Of a stretch of 64,000 bases of DNA, positions 1 to 8,167 are shown in pieces. Source of the DNA: Nonomuraea rubra. Its GTDB lineage: Bacteria; Actinomycetota; Actinomycetes; Streptosporangiales; Streptosporangiaceae. Below the pieces are notes generated by a model that worked only from the letters and a program-made list of their open reading frames with translations, ran no database searches and was not told the DNA's origin. Numbering within the stretch: position 1 is the first letter of the stretch; every line of letters begins with the position of its first letter. The stretch is from positions 9,035,001 to 9,099,000 of the forward strand of contig NZ_JACHMI010000001.1 in assembly GCF_014207985.1 (NCBI RefSeq), written 5' to 3'. The position numbers and the translations under genes are program-made.

Positions 1-473
1 GCCTTGCGCAGGAGGGTGCGCCCCTCGGCGGTCAGGACGGCGACGTACCCGCGCCCGTCCTCGGCCGCCCGCCGGCGCTCGATGAGCCCCCGGTTCTCCG
101 GCCGGTCGGCCAGCCGGGTGAAGCCGCCGGTGGACATCACGCGGCGCTTGGCCAGCTCGGACATGCGCATGCCGGCGCCACCGGCCCGGGCGAGCAGGGA
201 CAGGACGCTGTATTCCGCCATGCTCACGTTCAGCGGGGGCGAGACCGGCCTCGATCTTCCGCCCGATGTGGTCGTGTGCGTGCAGGAGGACCTGCCAGGC
301 CTCGTCCCGCGAGAACGGTCAGCCGCGTGCCCGGCCCAGAAGATGCCGCTGCCGGACAGGAGCACGACGATCTCGTCCTCGTCCTCGTCCTCGTGGACGT
401 GGACCGGTGAGGCCGTACCCGCCGAGGCCGTCGAGCGGAACATCGTGGACGGCCGTCGATCGACAGACACCAT
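1..473 (-). pseudogene. Cupin N-terminal part fused to MarR-type winged helix; partial at left edge
   Basis: One open minus-strand frame runs from ATG (473) off the left edge. Residues about 20-45 read as a cupin strand pattern (PVHVHEDEDE, then IVVLLSGSGIFWAG). The last ~75 residues are a MarR winged helix (SMAEYSVLSLLARAG, MSELAKRRVMSTGGFTRL). The piece between is meaningless in this frame, but the neighbouring frame reads SRDEAWQVLLHAHDHIG, a normal MarR first helix. That MarR frame rejoins the open frame at a C5 run near 234-238, where one C fewer would restore it. This looks like a deletion joining a cupin gene to a MarR gene plus a frameshift; a sequencing error in the C run is possible. 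Confidence 0.6.
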
Positions 474-548
474 GCGGGTGCGGTCTCGTACAGGCGTATC
501 CCAGAAATATGGGATTGTCCGGATTCTGGACCGATAGGCTGCCCGCCC

Positions 549-1604
549 ATGACGAGGCTCTCTGTCACACAGCGCGAAGCCGTTCTCGACATCACGGCGA
601 TCTGCCGGCTCGACCTGGACTCGCGAACCCTGCGCGGCAGGCTCGCCGAGCGGCTGCGCCGCGCCGTTCCCATGGACGCGTACTGCTTCAGCACGATCGA
701 TCCGTGGACGCTGCTGCGCATCGACGTGGTATCCGACGCGATACCCGCGACCGGTGTCGCCCCAGCCGTGTTCAACGAGTACCTGGTCGAGGACTTCGGC
801 AAGTTCGCCGACCTGGCCAGGTCCCGTCGTACGGTGGCGATCCTCAGTCAGAGCACCGGCGGCGACCTGGCCGCCAGCCACCGGTTCCGCTCGGTGCTGT
901 CCCTCATCGAGGCGCGGCACGAGATGCGGGCCGTCTTCGTGGCCGACGGCAGGTGCTGGGGCAGCGTGTCCATGTTCCGCGGCGGCGGACGGGCCGACTT
1001 CACCGACAGTGAGGCCGACCTGCTTCAGGCCATCTCCACCCCCGTCGCAGTGGCGCTCAGGACCGCCGCGTGCCGCAGGGACGCGGCGGTGGGGGTGAGC
1101 GGCGATACCGGCGGTCCCGGGGTCCTGATTCTGGACGGAGGCGGGGGCACGCTGGCCGCCAACGAGACCGCCCGCCGCAATCTGGAGGAACTGCCGCCGT
1201 TCCGGATCGCCGTGCACGAGGTGGCGGCGGCGGCCCGCGCCGGCGACGGCTCCCGTGCCCACGCCAGGGTCCGTACGCGAACCGGCCGCTGGTTGTCGCT
1301 CTGGGGCTCCCCGCTCGACGGGGGTGACGCGGCGGATGTCTCGGTCGTCATCCAGGCGGCCCCTGCCTCGGAGATCTCCCAACTGCTGATGCTCGCCTAC
1401 GCCCTCACTCCCCGTGAGCGGGACGTGTTGCAGCGGGTCATCGCCGGTATGCCGTCCGCCGGAATCGCCACCGAGCTGAGCATCTCCACCAGCACGGTGC
1501 GGGACCACCTCAAGTCCATTTTCGCCAAGGTCGGCGTGCGCAGCCGAGGGCAGCTCGTGTCCCATATTCTCGATGAGCACTACCTGCCGAGCATCGTCCC
1601 GTGA
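549..1604 (+). CDS. LuxR-family transcriptional regulator with GAF-like sensor domain
   Basis: 351 aa. The C-terminal 66 residues (from about 286) form a LuxR/GerE helix-turn-helix: LTPRERDVLQRVIAGM, then a recognition helix around STSTVRDHLKSIFAKVG. The N-terminal ~170 residues resemble a GAF-type sensor (MDAYCFSTIDPWTLLRID; an MRAVFVADGRCWGSVSMFR strand pair). No receiver domain is present, so it probably senses a ligand rather than phosphate. It stands alone between two broken genes, so its targets cannot be read from context. Family assignment is secure; the ligand is unknown. Confidence 0.85.
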   Translation: MTRLSVTQREAVLDITAICRLDLDSRTLRGRLAERLRRAVPMDAYCFSTIDPWTLLRIDVVSDAIPATGVAPAVFNEYLVEDFGKFADLARSRRTVAILSQSTGGDLAASHRFRSVLSLIEARHEMRAVFVADGRCWGSVSMFRGGGRADFTDSEADLLQAISTPVAVALRTAACRRDAAVGVSGDTGGPGVLILDGGGGTLAANETARRNLEELPPFRIAVHEVAAAARAGDGSRAHARVRTRTGRWLSLWGSPLDGGDAADVSVVIQAAPASEISQLLMLAYALTPRERDVLQRVIAGMPSAGIATELSISTSTVRDHLKSIFAKVGVRSRGQLVSHILDEHYLPSIVP

Positions 1605-1715
1605 CGCCTGTACGGGCGGGTGAAGAAAGTCTTACGGAGATGGATATGAATGCAATGGCCATGTACCCAACTGCACTAAGCTGACCCCTCAGTTGATCAG
1701 CGGCAGGGAATGCAG

Positions 1716-1865
1716 ATGAAGCGCGCACGCGAGCTGCCCCTGGATGGGGTTCTGGTCCAGCGGCTGCGTGACGGTGACGAGCAGACGTTCGCTCTGGTGC
1801 TGGACAGCTGGGCAGTGGGCATGCTGTAGCTCGCCATGTCGTTCGTGTCGACACCCGACGTCGCG
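1716..1865 (+). pseudogene. ECF sigma factor N-terminal remnant with in-frame TAG
   Basis: From ATG 1716 the frame reads like an ECF sigma region 2 start (DGVLVQRLRDGDEQTFALVLD), hits TAG at 1827-1829, and continues in frame with LAMSFVSTPDVA, the normal continuation of this family. A sense codon has thus become amber, and everything after about 1865 (rest of region 2, all of region 4) is gone. Non-functional as a sigma factor. Confidence 0.6.
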
Positions 1866-2425
1866 CTTCCTGCGGCGCTCCCCCTCCCCGGCCCATCACC
1901 GTGCCGGTCGCCGTCGGGCGGCCCGGAGTGAGGATCGCCGTGCCCCGGTCGGCCCGCAGAGACCCGATACGGGGGCCGCAGCGGGGACGCTCCGAGGCCA
2001 CCGGCCGGCCCGGGGCGGTCGGTATCGACGCCCGCCTTCACCACCCATGTCAAGCGATATCCGCTGGTCACATCGCCCTGGCGCACGCTCCGGTCAGAAC
2101 CGCAGCGTCCGGTTGCATGCCTCGGCCGGGGAGACCGCTGCGGAAACGAACGCCGGCCGGAGCATTCTGTCCCGGTTGCCCAGACTGGTCGCTGGGGTCA
2201 CGTGTTGCATCGAGTCGTCTTCCTCTTTTCGGGACCATGCCAGCACTTCTGGGGGTTGCGCGGTGCGCACGACGACGTAGCCGAGATCGTGCGGTGAGCC
2301 TCCTCAGATGAGCCCTCGGGAGGCATTCCATCGTCCGCAGCCGGGCGTGCCGGAAAGGATCACGAGGGCGGACTCACCGTACGGTCTCGGCTTGTTGCCC
2401 GCGACCAGCAGCTGCGCAGGCGCCG
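1866..2425. other. Gap with no recognisable gene
   Basis: Open frames exist on both strands but none carries a recognisable motif or a convincing ribosome site. It lies between two gene remnants and is probably decayed sequence. Confidence 0.5.
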
Positions 2426-2595
2426 TCAGGCGCCCGGAGCGATCGCGCAGGCGGAGACGCAGACCCAGGTCCCCTCACGCTTCTGGTACGTATCCGTGTA
2501 CAGAGCTTCCTGCTTCGCTCCATGCACGATGAAGTCCTCGGCGAGGAACTCGCTGAAGCGCTTGACTTCGCGATCTCGCTCGTTCGACGAAGCCG
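2426..2595 (-). pseudogene. Internally deleted second copy of the SnoaL-like gene
   Basis: The 3' end (2426 to about 2505) closely matches the 3' end of the intact SnoaL-like gene at 4954 (shared stretch GCGATCGCGCAGGCGGAGAC). About 2515-2592 then matches that gene's 5' part (GCACGATGAA followed by TCCTC and GCGAGGAA). The middle ~170 nt of the gene is missing and the start is lost. The parent and this scar flank the MFS gene, suggesting tandem duplication followed by decay. Confidence 0.65.
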
Positions 2596-2674
2596 TCGCG
2601 CCGCCTGGCCCTTGGCGGTCAGCGCGGGATGAGCCGAGGGGCGGTGTGAGCTCCCTGCCTCCCCCCCGGTCCCC

Positions 2675-3976
2675 TCATCCCCGCCGGACGAGTGTTACGA
2701 CCCGCCCCGCCACCAAGGCGAGTACGGCGGAGGCAAGGACGATGAAGCCCGCTGTGAGGAACACCGTCTGCAAGGTTGTCGACGAGACCAGGATCGCGCC
2801 GAGGCCGGACCCTGCCGCCAGGGCTATCTGAAGGTTCGTCACATTCACCGCCGATGCGGCCTCGGGGGTTTCCGGGGCCGCGTCGAGGATCCAGACCAGC
2901 GTTCCCGGGTTCACGATTCCCCAGAACAAGCCCCACAGCACGAGCAACACGCCGGCAGGCCAAGGTGTGGCGCCCACGCTCGCCAGCGCGATGAGCAGGG
3001 CGGCCACTACCGCCGCCGCCCCGGCGAAGCTGCCGATCACTCCGCGCTTGAACAGCGATCCAGCGATGAGTGAGCCGGCGACGCCACCGCAGCCGTAGAT
3101 GATGTAGAGCAGGGAGATCACGCCGCTGGACAGATGCGTGTGGTCCATCAGGAACGGGGTGACATAGGTCCAGGCGGCGAACTGTCCGATGAACACCATC
3201 GCGCCCGCCGCCATCCCGAACCGGGCGGCCCGCCGCGTCACGACTCCCACGAGATCACGCAGGTGCGTACGCCCGTCCGGCGGAATTGCCGGCAGTACGA
3301 CTGCCTGCACAACCACGACGAGCAGCGTCGCCGCCGCCGCGATGGCGAACGTGAGACGCCAGCCGACGAGGTTGCCGAGGAACTGTCCCGCAGGCAGCCC
3401 CACCACCGTCCCGCCTGAAATACCGGCCGCGATGATGGTGATGGCGCGAGTGCCGCCGGCCGGGCCCACCAGCTTGGGTCCGACCGGTGAGACCACGGTC
3501 CAGAAGGCTCCGAGAGTGGCGCCAAAGATCATACGGGCGATCAGCACCAGGACGAAGCCCGGCGCCACCGCGACGACCGCGTTCGACACCAGCACCGTCA
3601 GCCCCAGGACGACGATGACGGAGCGCCTGTTGAAGCGGCCGGAGCCGAGGAAGAACAGCGGCGCCGACACCGCCGCGCTGAAGCCCGGCACGAGCACCAT
3701 CAGCCCTGCGAGGCCGAGCGAGACATGCAGCCCGTCGGCGATCTCCGGTAGCAGCCCCACCGGCAGCGTCTCCGTCATGACGATGACGAACGCGCCGAGC
3801 GCGACCGCACCGACGGACGCCCAGCCCCGCCTGCTACCGAGCTCCGCACCAGTGGCAGCAGCGCGGGCGGCTACAGGCTGGGCCGGGACGCGGACGGCCG
3901 CGGTACAGGAGGATGCCGTGACCACGCGCATCTGCGGTGCGTGGTGCGTCAGCGTCGGCTCTTCGTTTTCGATCAT
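2675..3976 (-). CDS. MFS transporter, DHA1-type (AraJ/sugar-efflux-like)
   Basis: 433 aa with twelve hydrophobic segments. The first follows a ~55-residue polar leader (GAFVIVMTETLPVGLLPEIA is typical of the DHA1 drug/sugar efflux branch). I chose ATG 3976 over an upstream in-frame ATG because AGGAG lies a few bases before it. Probably a proton-driven exporter in the cytoplasmic membrane; substrate unknown. It lies downstream of and on the same strand as the PEP-mutase-like and SnoaL-like genes, about 146 nt away, so co-transcription is possible. Confidence 0.85.
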   Translation of the reverse strand: MIENEEPTLTHHAPQMRVVTASSCTAAVRVPAQPVAARAAATGAELGSRRGWASVGAVALGAFVIVMTETLPVGLLPEIADGLHVSLGLAGLMVLVPGFSAAVSAPLFFLGSGRFNRRSVIVVLGLTVLVSNAVVAVAPGFVLVLIARMIFGATLGAFWTVVSPVGPKLVGPAGGTRAITIIAAGISGGTVVGLPAGQFLGNLVGWRLTFAIAAAATLLVVVVQAVVLPAIPPDGRTHLRDLVGVVTRRAARFGMAAGAMVFIGQFAAWTYVTPFLMDHTHLSSGVISLLYIIYGCGGVAGSLIAGSLFKRGVIGSFAGAAAVVAALLIALASVGATPWPAGVLLVLWGLFWGIVNPGTLVWILDAAPETPEAASAVNVTNLQIALAAGSGLGAILVSSTTLQTVFLTAGFIVLASAVLALVAGRVVTLVRRG

Positions 3977-4122
3977 GTGTTCTCCTGGCTGATCGCATGC
4001 TTCTGGCCGGGCTCTGCTCGGCAAGCGCGCCACGGCGTTTCTGCACGAGCCCTCGCGGGCGGCCGGAACGGCTCGCGTCGAGATCTGGCTCAATGCGTCA
4101 AGTGCAGGGCTGCGCGGCCGTG

Positions 4123-4944
4123 TTAGCCCTTGATGAGGTCGATGAGGTGGCCGAAGCTGAGATCTGATGCGAGCGCTGTCAGGTCTCCCTTCGCGAGCTT
4201 CGCCGCAGCCGCCCGTGTTGCTCCGAGAGCGTGCGTGTAGGGGTCGACCCCGAGGCTTATCCGGCGGACACCGATCGTCTGGAGATCCGCGAGGGTAACC
4301 CCGTCCTGGGGGCCGACGAGGACGTTGACCGGCTTGGGGGCGACCGCCCTGACGACTGCGCCGATGGCGGCCAGGTCCGGCAGGCTCGGCGCGTAGAGCA
4401 CGTCAGCCCCTGCCTCCGCGTAGGCGGAGAGGCGGCGGACGGTGTCATCGAGGTCGGAAATCCCCCACAGGAAGTTGTCCGTCCGTCCGGTCAGAACGAT
4501 CCGTCCGTGCGCAGCCGCGGCGGCGGTCTCCATGCGACGGACCGCGTCGTCGAAGTCGCGAATCGGGTTGGAGGGGTCACCAGTGGTGTCCTCGACTCCG
4601 ATGCCGGCGAGACCGGCGGCGACGGCAGCGTCGACAGTGGCGCGGACGTCTTCGGGAGTCTCGCCGTAGCCGTCCTCGAAGTCGCCGTTGGTCGGCAGGC
4701 CGCTCACGGACGTGAGCAGGGCGGCATGGTTCAGGTGCTCATCACGGCTGACGGCGTGGATGCCGTCGAGCCGGCCCAGGGTCGCGGCGAGAACAGCTGA
4801 AGAGGTCGCGATGGACATGAACCCGGCCTCCTTGAAGAGCAGGGCCGAAGGGCCGTCCCACGCGTTGGGCATGATGAACGTGCCGGGGCCACGGTGGAGT
4901 TCGGCGAACTGTTCGTACCGCGCCTGGACCGCAACGTCGGACAT
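4123..4944 (-). CDS. Isocitrate lyase/PEP mutase family protein
   Basis: 273 aa, the usual length for the PEP mutase/carboxyvinyl-carboxyphosphonate phosphorylmutase branch. Visible: MPNAWDGPSALLFKEAGF at the N terminus, the metal-site region NGDFEDGYGETPEDV, GVEDTTGDPSNPI, and a C-terminal TIM-barrel strand ISLGVDPY. Family members make or break C-C or C-P bonds of 2-oxo acids; the substrate here cannot be read. The gene starts 9 nt after the SnoaL-like stop, so the two form an operon. Confidence 0.85.
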   Translation of the reverse strand: MSDVAVQARYEQFAELHRGPGTFIMPNAWDGPSALLFKEAGFMSIATSSAVLAATLGRLDGIHAVSRDEHLNHAALLTSVSGLPTNGDFEDGYGETPEDVRATVDAAVAAGLAGIGVEDTTGDPSNPIRDFDDAVRRMETAAAAAHGRIVLTGRTDNFLWGISDLDDTVRRLSAYAEAGADVLYAPSLPDLAAIGAVVRAVAPKPVNVLVGPQDGVTLADLQTIGVRRISLGVDPYTHALGATRAAAAKLAKGDLTALASDLSFGHLIDLIKG

Positions 4945-4953
4945 GGCGGCGGG

Positions 4954-5334
4954 TCAGGCGCCCGGGGCGATCGCGCAGGCGGAGACGCAGACCCAGACAC
5001 CCTCACGCTTCTGGTAGACGTCCGTGTACAGCGCGTCGTGCTCCACCCCATCGGCGATCATGGTGTACGTCACCCTGCCGTGGATCAGCGCGACATCGCC
5101 GAGGATTCGGATCTTGACTTCGTGCAGCACTTGATCCTTGAAGGGCCGGGGTTTGGCGATGTCATCGAGGTACTCCTCACGGTTACGGGTGACACCCGGT
5201 GTCTGCACGATGAAATCCTCAGCGAGGAATTCACCGAGGCGCTTTGCGTCGCCGGCCTGGTCCGAACGGTTGTAGTCAAGGTTCAGCTGCTCGAGGATCG
5301 CCAGATCTTCGGCCGACGACTTGGTGTCGTTCAT
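4954..5334 (-). CDS. SnoaL/NTF2-like small protein
   Basis: 126 aa from ATG 5334, chosen because AAGGAG lies seven bases upstream; the ATG six codons earlier would sit on top of that site. Pattern: helix (AILEQLNLDYNRSDQAGDAKRL), then FLAEDFIVQTPGV and strands with DVALIHGRVTY, as in SnoaL-like polyketide cyclase/isomerase-type folds. First gene of an operon with the PEP-mutase-like gene. Its only upstream signal is a perfect copy of the shared palindrome 98 nt before the start. A deleted copy lies at 2426-2595. Confidence 0.8.
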   Translation of the reverse strand: MNDTKSSAEDLAILEQLNLDYNRSDQAGDAKRLGEFLAEDFIVQTPGVTRNREEYLDDIAKPRPFKDQVLHEVKIRILGDVALIHGRVTYTMIADGVEHDALYTDVYQKREGVWVCVSACAIAPGA

Positions 5335-5432
5335 CTCTCGCTCCTTCTTCATGCGATTCGGCGTTCACCACGGCCGGGTCGTCGTTTCCCCGCCGTCTAC
5401 GCGGCACCCGGCCTCGCCGACATCCACTAATA

Positions 5433-5446
5433 GGACTATATAGTCC
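5433..5446. promoter_or_regulatory. Palindrome copy 1 (perfect), GGACTATATAGTCC
   Basis: Perfect 14-bp inverted repeat upstream of the minus-strand SnoaL-like/lyase operon. The inner TATAGT resembles a -10 hexamer, so a bound protein would probably block the promoter. It is the only perfectly symmetric one of nine copies in the window. Confidence 0.8.
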
Positions 5447-5521
5447 AAGTTAGGATAACGCAGCACCACTAGGCAAGCGTCGAGAGCAGGAGCCGAGGTG
5501 GCTCCACTTGGGAGCTTAGAT

Positions 5522-5535
5522 GGACGGCTTCGTCC
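5522..5535. promoter_or_regulatory. Possible degenerate palindrome copy, GGACGGCTTCGTCC
   Basis: Same GGAC-N6-GTCC geometry, 70 nt upstream of the acetyltransferase start at 5606, but with a GC-rich core unlike the other copies. It may be chance in a GC-rich genome. Confidence 0.3.
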
Positions 5536-5605
5536 GATCCGGCGTAGTGTAATCAACCCCTGAGCGCCCCGTTGGGCGTGTCCCCTCCCCCGTCGAGGAG
5601 CAGCG

Positions 5606-6193
5606 TTGTCTCACGAGGTCACCATCGTCGGCTCGACCATCAGCACACCGCGGTTGCGGCTGCGTCCGTGGCATCAAGCAGACGCAGCGGAGGCGCTCGA
5701 CATCTACGGCAGCCCGGAGGTCTCCCGGTGGCTGGCCCCGGCCATGGATCGCGTCAACGATCTCGACCAGATGCGGGCGATGATCACCAGATGGATCGCC
5801 GCACCCCTGGGATCCGAAGGGCGCCCGAGTGGCCGGTGGGTGATCGAAGAGACCGAGAGCGGGCGTGTCGCGGGCTCGGGGCAGATCCTTCCGCTACCGC
5901 CGGAGGGCGACGACCTGGAGCTGGGCTACCAGCTCGCTCCCTGGGCGTGGGGCCGCGGGCTGGCGGCCGAGGCGGGTCACGCTCTGGCCCACTATGCCTT
6001 CAGCAACGGCGAGGAAGAGGTCTTCGCCGTCGTACGGCCCAAGAACGATCGCGGTACACGCGCCGCCCGTCGCATCGGGATGGAGTGGGTCGGAGAAACG
6101 ACGAAGTACTATGAGCTGCGTCTTCAGGTCTTCCGGCTCCGCAAGGGCGACCTGGACATCTCCGCGCTAGAGCCGGACCCCGTCGAACGCTGA
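5606..6193 (+). CDS. GNAT-family N-acetyltransferase (RimJ/RimL-type)
   Basis: 195 aa from TTG 5606, preceded by GAGGAG at 5595-5600. Opens with TPRLRLRPWHQADAAEALDIYG, the standard start of RimJ/RimL-like acetyltransferases. The acetyl-CoA region is YQLAPWAWGRGLAAEAG, followed by NDRGTRAARRIGMEWVGE. Substrate unknown. The gene at 18013-18630 is a diverged relative with the same plan. Confidence 0.85.
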   Translation: MSHEVTIVGSTISTPRLRLRPWHQADAAEALDIYGSPEVSRWLAPAMDRVNDLDQMRAMITRWIAAPLGSEGRPSGRWVIEETESGRVAGSGQILPLPPEGDDLELGYQLAPWAWGRGLAAEAGHALAHYAFSNGEEEVFAVVRPKNDRGTRAARRIGMEWVGETTKYYELRLQVFRLRKGDLDISALEPDPVER

Positions 6194-6630
6194 TCCCGGT
6201 TCACGCCTGTTCGTTCTCGAGCGAGATGGCTACATCCCTGCCCTGAGCCGGCCCGGACCGAGAACGCCGTGGCGAGCGTTTGACTCCCCCGCGCTTCACG
6301 GACCTCGCACACGCCGGTTTCCTCGGGAGCGATGCCTGCACCCGCGATGCCCCTGGTCTTCGCCCACACCGTGGCGTCCATCAGGCCGGACACCACGCGG
6401 GTACCGTCGATCCTGGCCAGAGGCGCAGGCCCCTGACTCCGCAGGCGTTCGGCCGAAGAAGCTCACGGCGGGCCGGCTGATCACCTGGCCATGCTGCGCA
6501 GCCTGTACCGACTTGGCGATGGAGACGCCGCGTGTCCATTCGGGATATCGACCCCAACCCGATGCTCCCCCTCTGGCGCGAGTCGCCCGATGGCACCGAT
6601 GAAGGCCTCGCGTCCGAGAGCAGGCGCCTC
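6194..6630. other. Gap, no gene recognised
   Basis: About 440 nt between convergent genes. A minus-strand frame (6124-6396) contains SGLMDATVWAKTRG but no family I recognise and no good start signal. Confidence 0.4.
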
Positions 6631-7269
6631 TCAGACCGACCGGCTCGCAGGTGCCTCAGGCAGGTAGCCATCGGCCACCAGCGCGATACGGAGCTTCCTC
6701 CTGGCGTCGAAGAGCACCTTGTACAGCGCATTGTGGGTCGAGCCCAGTTCGTCGGCCAGAACATCCATCGGCATGCCGTGGAGGACCGTCGCAACGAACA
6801 CAAGCCGCTGGCGATCGGACAGGTTCTCGTTCACCGCAGCCGAGACGGCGGCCGCGAATTCCCGGACCTGCGCCTCACCCTCGGGGCCGACGTCGAACCG
6901 AGAAGCGAGCCTGGACCAATCCTCTTGTTCGTAGGGGATCTCGTGGCGACGCCAGAAGTGGCGGTTCATCTTCGTGGCCACGTTGAGAATCGCGAACTTG
7001 CTCGCCCACGTGGTGAACCGCGCCTCACCCCGAAATTTGTCCAACCGCCCGGTGATGGCCATCAGCGCGTCAGCGGCGGCCTGGTGGGCGATGTCCTCGA
7101 GTTCCGGGCCGTCCAGCTTGAGGAGGGAGGCGCGTCGACGTGCCTCGGAACGCGCGACGCGGAGCAGCAAGGGATACAACTCGGCGCATGTCGCCTCTCT
7201 GCGCGGGCCTGCGCCGGCGAGATCCTGCACCCATCGGCGATTCTCTTGATCGATCTCCGCGTCGTCCAC
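6631..7269 (-). CDS. ECF RNA polymerase sigma factor
   Basis: 212 aa. Region 2 spans about 28-105 (LDKFRGEARFTTWASKFAILNVATK is the core-binding/-10 recognition helix pair). Region 4 spans about 150-195 (LSDRQRLVFVATVLHGM, then MDVLADELGSTHNALYKVLFDARRKLR). Two palindrome copies lie 85 and 138 nt upstream and a zinc-type anti-sigma remnant lies further upstream. The sigma factor thus appears to belong to the palindrome-controlled gene set. Confidence 0.9.
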   Translation of the reverse strand: MDDAEIDQENRRWVQDLAGAGPRREATCAELYPLLLRVARSEARRRASLLKLDGPELEDIAHQAAADALMAITGRLDKFRGEARFTTWASKFAILNVATKMNRHFWRRHEIPYEQEDWSRLASRFDVGPEGEAQVREFAAAVSAAVNENLSDRQRLVFVATVLHGMPMDVLADELGSTHNALYKVLFDARRKLRIALVADGYLPEAPASRSV

Positions 7270-7354
7270 CGCAAACCTCTTTCGTCAGAGCAGCACAATC
7301 CGTGTACGCGCTGGTCGAGTCACTCCCGACACCACGTCTACGTCCATCGTATCT

Positions 7355-7368
7355 GGACGATATAGTCC
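7355..7368. promoter_or_regulatory. Palindrome copy 2, GGACGATATAGTCC
   Basis: Nearest copy upstream of the minus-strand ECF sigma gene; one base pair departs from symmetry. It pairs with copy 3, centre to centre 53 bp (about five helical turns). Confidence 0.75.
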
Positions 7369-7407
7369 ACACAGATGCCAGATACTCTGCGAGATCACCA
7401 AGTTATA

Positions 7408-7421
7408 GGACTTTGTAGTCC
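7408..7421. promoter_or_regulatory. Palindrome copy 3, GGACTTTGTAGTCC
   Basis: Second copy in the sigma-factor upstream gap, on the same helical face as copy 2. It sits just past the end of the anti-sigma remnant. Confidence 0.75.
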
Positions 7422-7432
7422 GGTTTATTGGG

Positions 7433-7736
7433 CTACAGCAGGCCCCGCCGAGATGAGGCCGGCCCTGTGAGCGCTGACAGCAGGCCCTCCAAGTCCTGGA
7501 CGCATGGACCACAGGCCAGAAGGTGTGCGGGGGTGGATGTCCGGGAACCGCTCGCTCGGGTCGTTGCCCGCAGCAAGCAGCTCCGCGTAGACGTCCAGCA
7601 TTGCCATGGCTTCGTCACAGCCCGCGCCGCGCGGATCGGTCTGGAGAAAGGCGTCCAGTCGAGCCCAGTGATCATTCCGCTGATCGCCGGATGCGGTGTG
7701 CGCTGTGTTGTCCACGCGTCCACCTGGTCGAGTCAT
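7433..7736 (-). pseudogene. Zinc-binding anti-sigma-type protein, frameshifted
   Basis: Frame one gives DHWARLDAFLQTD and DEAMAMLDVYAELLAAGNDPSERFPDIHP. After a C5 run near 7530 the neighbouring frame continues HLLACGPCVQDLEGLLSAL, ending at 7433. HLLACGPC is the H-x3-C-x2-C motif of ZAS-type anti-sigma factors. Deleting one C joins the two into a ~100-aa protein. Located immediately upstream of the ECF sigma gene on the same strand, so it is the likely cognate anti-sigma. Either a true frameshift, leaving the sigma factor unrestrained, or a homopolymer error. Confidence 0.65.
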
Positions 7737-7764
7737 GCCTTGGATGCCTGGCTAGAGTGTCCTG

Positions 7765-7869
7765 TCAGCGGGGAACCACTCCCCCATCTGCTTGGAGTGG
7801 GGCACTCTGCCGTCCCATGCCGCTGCTGCCGCCGACGGCGATCAGCTTGCGGCCTTCGAACGCGCCCAT
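7765..7869 (-). pseudogene. Truncated SDR N-terminal fragment
   Basis: ATG 7869 with GAGGAG upstream opens a 34-codon frame, MGAFEGRKLIAVGGSSGMGRQ, the first strand and glycine-rich NAD(P) loop of a short-chain dehydrogenase. It then departs into unrelated residues and stops. Good start signals but no enzyme; probably what a deletion left. It is not the same lineage as the intact SDR next to it. Confidence 0.55.
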
Positions 7870-8167
7870 GCCTCTTCACTCCTCTGCGATGCGGCTCTGC
7901 CGCAGTTGGATGTCGGAAGCGGAGATCCTGCAAGGTATGTCCTGGTGAGTGACAGGATGGCGGCTTCGACGTGCTGCCGCGCAGGTGGGTGGCAGCACGA
8001 ACCTTCGCCTGGCTGACTCGCCATCGCCGGCGAAGTGGCAGCCCAGCCACCTTCGGGCCGCTGGGCCGACCCGCCGCTGCTTCCGGATCTGTCCAGCCTG
8101 ACCGGCGCGGCAACGGCCCCACCCCGAATGCGGGCAGAGACGGATCTGCCAACCTGTGACGATTCGG

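Noticed and set aside
375..405. Short GAGGAC-type tandem repeat
   Set aside because: Encodes the acidic DEDEDE run of the cupin piece; not an independent repeat element.
2675..4093. Longer MFS protein from an upstream start at 4093
   Set aside because: The extra 39 residues are not hydrophobic or family-like and ATG 3976 has a clear AGGAG.
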